64,000 bases of DNA from Pseudomonas sp. (lineage in GTDB: Bacteria; Pseudomonadota; Gammaproteobacteria; Pseudomonadales; Pseudomonadaceae): assembly GCF_028293835.1 (NCBI RefSeq), contig NZ_JAQGNX010000144.1:1-64000 (forward strand). The letters run 5' to 3'. Below the pieces are notes generated by a model, which was given only the letters and a program-made list of their open reading frames with translations, was not told where the DNA came from and did not search any database. Within the stretch, counting starts at the first letter, position 1, and each line of letters opens with the position of its first letter. Below, piece after piece: positions 60,796 to 64,000 of this stretch. Made by a program: the position numbers and the translations under genes.

Positions 60796-60972
60796 TAACG
60801 GTGGCACGTTCACCCAGGCTGCGATAAGTCGATGGACCTTCCAACCGATTGGCCCCTACGAATGCACAACTTTCCAGGGCTTTTGGCATCGTATTGACGA
60901 GCGCAGCAGAAATGCATGGCGCATTGTTTTCGATGATTCCTTTCTAAAACGCTTTGTAAAAGGAAATTCTGA

Positions 60973-62052
60973 ATGCCCTCTCTTTTTGATCCGTTGAAAA
61001 TCGGCACCCTATCTGCGCCTAACCGCGTGTTGATGGCGCCGTTGACCCGTGGCCGTGCGACCCGCGAGCATGTGCCTACCGAGTTGATGATCGAATATTA
61101 TGCGCAGCGCGCCAGTGCCGGGCTGATCATCACCGAAGCCACAGGGATCAGTCAGGAAGGCCTTGGTTGGCCTTACGCCCCAGGGATATGGAGCGACGAG
61201 CAAGTTCACGCCTGGAAAAGGGTAACCGATGCGGTTCACAAGGCCGGTGGACGCATTGATCTGCAACTATGGCACATGGGCCGCATCGTTCATCCAAGCT
61301 TTCTCGGCGGTGCGCAGCCAGTATCCTCTTCGGCCACCACGGCACCGGGCAGCGCGCATACCTATGACGGCAAGCAACCCTATGCACAAGCGCGGCCGTT
61401 GAGCATCGAGGATATTAAACGCCTGCTCGACGATTACACCAAGGCCGCAAAAAATGCCATGGCCGCAGGGTTTGACGGCGTGGAGATTCACGCGGCTAAC
61501 GGCTACCTGATTGACCAGTTCCTGCGCGACAACACCAACTTCCGCAAAGACGAATACGGCGGTTCCATCGAAAATCGCATCCGTCTGTTGGTAGAAGTGA
61601 CTCAACGGGTTGCCGATACCGTCGGCGCCGAGCGCACCGGCGTACGTTTGTCGCCCAACGGCGACTCCCAAGGCGTCAACGACAGCGATCCAGAAGCGCT
61701 GTTTGGCGCGGCAGCTGCCGCGCTGGATAAAATCGGCATCGCCTACCTTGAACTGCGCGAACCCAACTTTGCCGGCACGTTTGGCAAAGCCGATCGTCCT
61801 CCAGTGCATCCAGTGATTCGCAAGGCCTTCAGCGGCAAGCTGTTCTTGAATTCCGATTACACCTTTGCGCGCGCCCAGGCGACATTGGCTGCCGGTGAAG
61901 CCGACGGCATCGCGTTCGGTCGCCCGTTCCTGGCCAATCCCGACCTGCCGTATCGATTCGCAAAGAATTTGCCGCTCAACGAAGACGTCATGCAAACCTG
62001 GTACAGCCAAGGGCCAGAAGGCTATGTGGACTACCCGACCGCCGAGGACTGA
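60973..62052 (+). CDS. Old Yellow Enzyme alkene reductase (NemA/XenB-like)
   Basis: This 359-residue TIM-barrel flavoprotein has FMN-binding and catalytic features of the OYE class: VLMAPLTRGRA near 17-27, LQLWHMGRIVHPSF near 98-111 (conserved histidine/tyrosine region is completed by GFDGVEIHAANGYLIDQFLR near 170-189), and GGSIENRIRLLVEV. Such enzymes reduce activated C=C bonds, nitrate esters or nitroaromatics with NADPH. The ATG at 60973 has AAAAGGA just upstream. It is followed by a clear terminator and stands alone. Confidence 0.92.
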   Translation: MPSLFDPLKIGTLSAPNRVLMAPLTRGRATREHVPTELMIEYYAQRASAGLIITEATGISQEGLGWPYAPGIWSDEQVHAWKRVTDAVHKAGGRIDLQLWHMGRIVHPSFLGGAQPVSSSATTAPGSAHTYDGKQPYAQARPLSIEDIKRLLDDYTKAAKNAMAAGFDGVEIHAANGYLIDQFLRDNTNFRKDEYGGSIENRIRLLVEVTQRVADTVGAERTGVRLSPNGDSQGVNDSDPEALFGAAAAALDKIGIAYLELREPNFAGTFGKADRPPVHPVIRKAFSGKLFLNSDYTFARAQATLAAGEADGIAFGRPFLANPDLPYRFAKNLPLNEDVMQTWYSQGPEGYVDYPTAED

Positions 62053-62077
62053 AAAGTCGTAGCGGGTCGAAAAAAAT

Positions 62078-62102
62078 GGGCTGATTAATCAGCCCTTTTT
62101 TT
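62078..62102 (+). terminator. Rho-independent terminator of the Old Yellow Enzyme gene
   Basis: GGGCTGATTAATCAGCCC (62078-62095) is a perfect palindrome directly followed by seven T residues and preceded by a run of A, so it could also act for the opposite gene. It lies 25 bases after the stop at 62052. Confidence 0.9.
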
Positions 62103-62177
62103 AAGACGCTTCTTTGAACGGACTCGAATCCAATCTCCAGGTTGGCACCAGATCAGGTATGGAACGGTGCCTCTGCG

Positions 62178-63758
62178 TCAACGAACGGTGTACAAGCGAG
62201 CTTCGGTGTCTCCGACTTTGAACTCTTTTTCCTTGTTCCAATTATTCGGAATGGAGTGGAAGTCATCCGGCGCGTAGCTTCCGCTGATCAGCCACACTCG
62301 TCCCGTACCTTTGGGCACCGCTTGCAGGCGGTCAACGTAGATTTTATCCGCGTTCTCGTCGACCAAGGTGCCGAACCCGTAGGCATTAGGACGGCCAGAG
62401 CCGCCATCGGGCAATGATGGCGTGTAGAGCAATGGCTGTGCGCCAGTCTTGTTGTAATAGACGTAGCCGAAATACCAGAACAAATCACTGACCACAATCC
62501 GGTCCCCCGCAACGTAATTCTGATTCACATAGTTGACCAGCACATCGAATTGATCGGCATCGACGCTGTAGTCATTTTTCAGACCGACCGCTTCTAACCC
62601 CAATACTGCGACTAACAAGCCGATGGCCAGAACCCGAAAGCTCCGCTCAAGCTGATCAATGGCAACCGCCAGAACCAGCGGCAAGCCAATGGCAGCAAAC
62701 ATTAAATAGCGTTCGACCAATAGCGGCGTGAAGAACGACACCGCAAAAATCACCAACACCGGCAGAAACGTGTACGACACCAGCAACGCGTTGAAGCGCA
62801 AATGGCTGCGGTCACGCAAGACAACCGCGGCCGCAACGGCGGCGATCATCAGCGGCATCAGTACGTACAGCGGAAACCAAACGTCCGTGCCGTCTTTCAA
62901 GGTCATGAACTGCCAGACCGCCGACGGTAAAGAGTCCAATGTAACCGGCGGGATCCAGCCGACATCACCCCCCACCCGCAGTTGATCAAGGTGCGTCAAC
63001 TGATCCACCAGGCTTGGAATCCACGGGGCATACAGCGCAACGATGGCGACGTTGCTCACCCACCATGCCGGACGGGTGAGCAGCTTGAGTTTGTCGTCCG
63101 ACTTGCAGCGCAGCGCCAGCAAGTAAGACCAGTGGGCCAATACGCAGAGGCAGGTGAAGTAATGGGTATAGAAGCTAGCGGTCATCAGCAGCGCGTAAAT
63201 AACCAGATACCGCTGGCGATCGGGGTTTTTGACCCAATAGACCAGCGCAACGGTGGCGCCCATCAACCAAAAACCCATCAGGGAATACATGCGTACTTCC
63301 TGGCTGTAACGCACGGTAATCGGCATCAACGCCAACAAGATGCCGCCGAGGACGGCAGCGCGCGGGGTGGCGACCATGCGCATCAACCAGAACGCCAGGC
63401 CGACCGTGGCAACGCCGGGCAAAGCACTCATGGCCCGAATCGAAAAGATGCCGTCGCCGAACAGGCTCATCCAGGCGTGCAGCAGCAGGTAATAAAGAGG
63501 GGGATGAACGTCGTGGGCGCTGTGAAACCAAGTCAGTGCGGGGGAATATTGACTCATCAGCAGGCTGGAGCCTTCATCGCACCAGATTGCAGTTCGGGTC
63601 AAACCGTAGAAACGCGCGATGGTCGCCAATACCAGAACAGGCACAAGCCACAACGCATGTATCCACAGGCCATCAGTCGACAGTGAACGGCGTTGGGTTT
63701 CTTCCATCTGCCGACGGTAGAAAGGTTCTCCCAACTCGATATCCCGTTGTAGCTTCAT
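62178..63758 (-). CDS. Membrane glycosyltransferase (GT39/ArnT-like)
   Basis: This 526-residue protein has many hydrophobic helices. Its early periplasmic loop carries an acidic catalytic-site pair CDEGSSLLMSQYSP near residues 59-72 and HDVHPPLYYLLLHAWM near 81-96, matching the DE and HPP motifs of GT39/GT83 glycosyltransferases, which use polyprenyl-phosphate sugars to modify lipid A, proteins or glycans in the periplasm. The C-terminus is a soluble periplasmic domain (about 395-526). The gene stands alone facing the terminator of the OYE gene. The acceptor is unknown. ATG at 63758 is used; an ATG 17 codons later is also possible. Confidence 0.8.
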   Translation of the reverse strand: MKLQRDIELGEPFYRRQMEETQRRSLSTDGLWIHALWLVPVLVLATIARFYGLTRTAIWCDEGSSLLMSQYSPALTWFHSAHDVHPPLYYLLLHAWMSLFGDGIFSIRAMSALPGVATVGLAFWLMRMVATPRAAVLGGILLALMPITVRYSQEVRMYSLMGFWLMGATVALVYWVKNPDRQRYLVIYALLMTASFYTHYFTCLCVLAHWSYLLALRCKSDDKLKLLTRPAWWVSNVAIVALYAPWIPSLVDQLTHLDQLRVGGDVGWIPPVTLDSLPSAVWQFMTLKDGTDVWFPLYVLMPLMIAAVAAAVVLRDRSHLRFNALLVSYTFLPVLVIFAVSFFTPLLVERYLMFAAIGLPLVLAVAIDQLERSFRVLAIGLLVAVLGLEAVGLKNDYSVDADQFDVLVNYVNQNYVAGDRIVVSDLFWYFGYVYYNKTGAQPLLYTPSLPDGGSGRPNAYGFGTLVDENADKIYVDRLQAVPKGTGRVWLISGSYAPDDFHSIPNNWNKEKEFKVGDTEARLYTVR

Positions 63759-64000
63759 TCGCCCTCCGCCTTAAACCGACAATAATGGTATTGCCATACT
63801 CGCCACATCAAAGGTTCAAGGCACGGCGCTGCACTTGAAAATGCGAAGGCGAACCGTTCCAGACAACGCTTTACTGACCTGGACGCAATGGTACCTGCGC
63901 ACTTATTCAAACGTCCAACTGTGAAGGGGATTTAGCCGTTCAGGTCACACGTATTGCGCTATTGAGGGTTAATTCTCGAACAAGTTCCGAACGAGGCCAC
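63759..64000. other. Right-end gap without a gene
   Basis: The last 242 bases hold no family-like open reading frame, RNA gene or strong palindrome. They are probably the promoter region of the glycosyltransferase and of a gene beyond the edge. Confidence 0.5.

Noticed and set aside
1..64000. CRISPR arrays, tRNA or rRNA genes, integrase or phage genes
   Set aside because: I looked for regularly spaced repeats, cloverleaf-like sequences and recombinase motifs and found none. The three long repeats are too far apart and too large for a CRISPR array.

Overview
The window is bacterial chromosome, most likely from a Pseudomonas of the fluorescens/putida/syringae lineage. This rests on remembered family sequences, not on a search. 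The Dxs, IspA and D-galactose 1-dehydrogenase homologues read like Pseudomonas proteins, the msuD-msuC-sfnR order is a Pseudomonas sulfonate locus, and the short GTAGGAGCC-type palindromes are typical of the genus. I see no rRNA, tRNA, CRISPR array, complete insertion sequence or prophage.

Region 1 (1-20600) is an organosulfur-scavenging locus. At the left edge a methanesulfonate/alkanesulfonate monooxygenase (start lost off the edge), an MsuC-like flavoenzyme and the sigma-54 activator SfnR run rightward. Facing them is a long leftward set: TonB receptor, two tandem peptide/nickel-type binding lipoproteins, DppB-, DppC- and fused DppDF-like transporter parts, and, between the permeases, a DszC/SfnB-like flavoenzyme, an NtaA/DszA-like monooxygenase and a Tas-like aldo-keto reductase. 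A near-consensus -24/-12 promoter lies just upstream of the TonB receptor. An MFS and an ABC exporter lie at the left end of this set.

Region 2 (20600-24540) holds an AEC-family carrier, a divergent LysR regulator and a YjgR/DUF853 ATPase, followed by a 400-bp repeat-bearing gap.

Region 3 (24541-42488) is a nearly self-contained hopanoid module. It has precursor supply (dxs, ispA, idi), squalene synthesis by one eukaryotic-type squalene synthase (no HpnCDE), cyclization (shc), side-chain attachment (hpnH, hpnG), head-group decoration (hpnI, hpnK, hpnJ), membrane protein HpnL, epimerase-like HpnA, and trafficking (RND protein HpnN plus an MlaA/VacJ-like protein). Its right border is a scar with a truncated LysR gene and an internally deleted efflux outer-membrane-factor remnant.

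Region 4 (43229-47464) contains an MFS transporter, D-galactose 1-dehydrogenase, and a zinc alcohol dehydrogenase divergent from a TetR regulator, with two matching operator-like palindromes between them.

Region 5 (47762-60795) looks like an opine- or N-substituted-amino-acid uptake and catabolism locus. Two polar-amino-acid ABC import systems share one ATPase, each has a NocR/OccR-type LysR regulator, one operon carries an argininosuccinate-lyase paralogue, and the other carries a three-subunit amine/opine oxidase (FAD subunit, small 2Fe-2S subunit, FAD/NAD-type subunit), a RidA protein and a GNAT acetyltransferase.

Region 6 (60973-64000) has an Old Yellow Enzyme with a clear terminator, a GT39-type membrane glycosyltransferase, and a gene-free tail. 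A ~190-bp repeat occurs three times (24166, 47529, and inverted at 53373), and a ~140-bp MITE-like element lies at 7213-7352.
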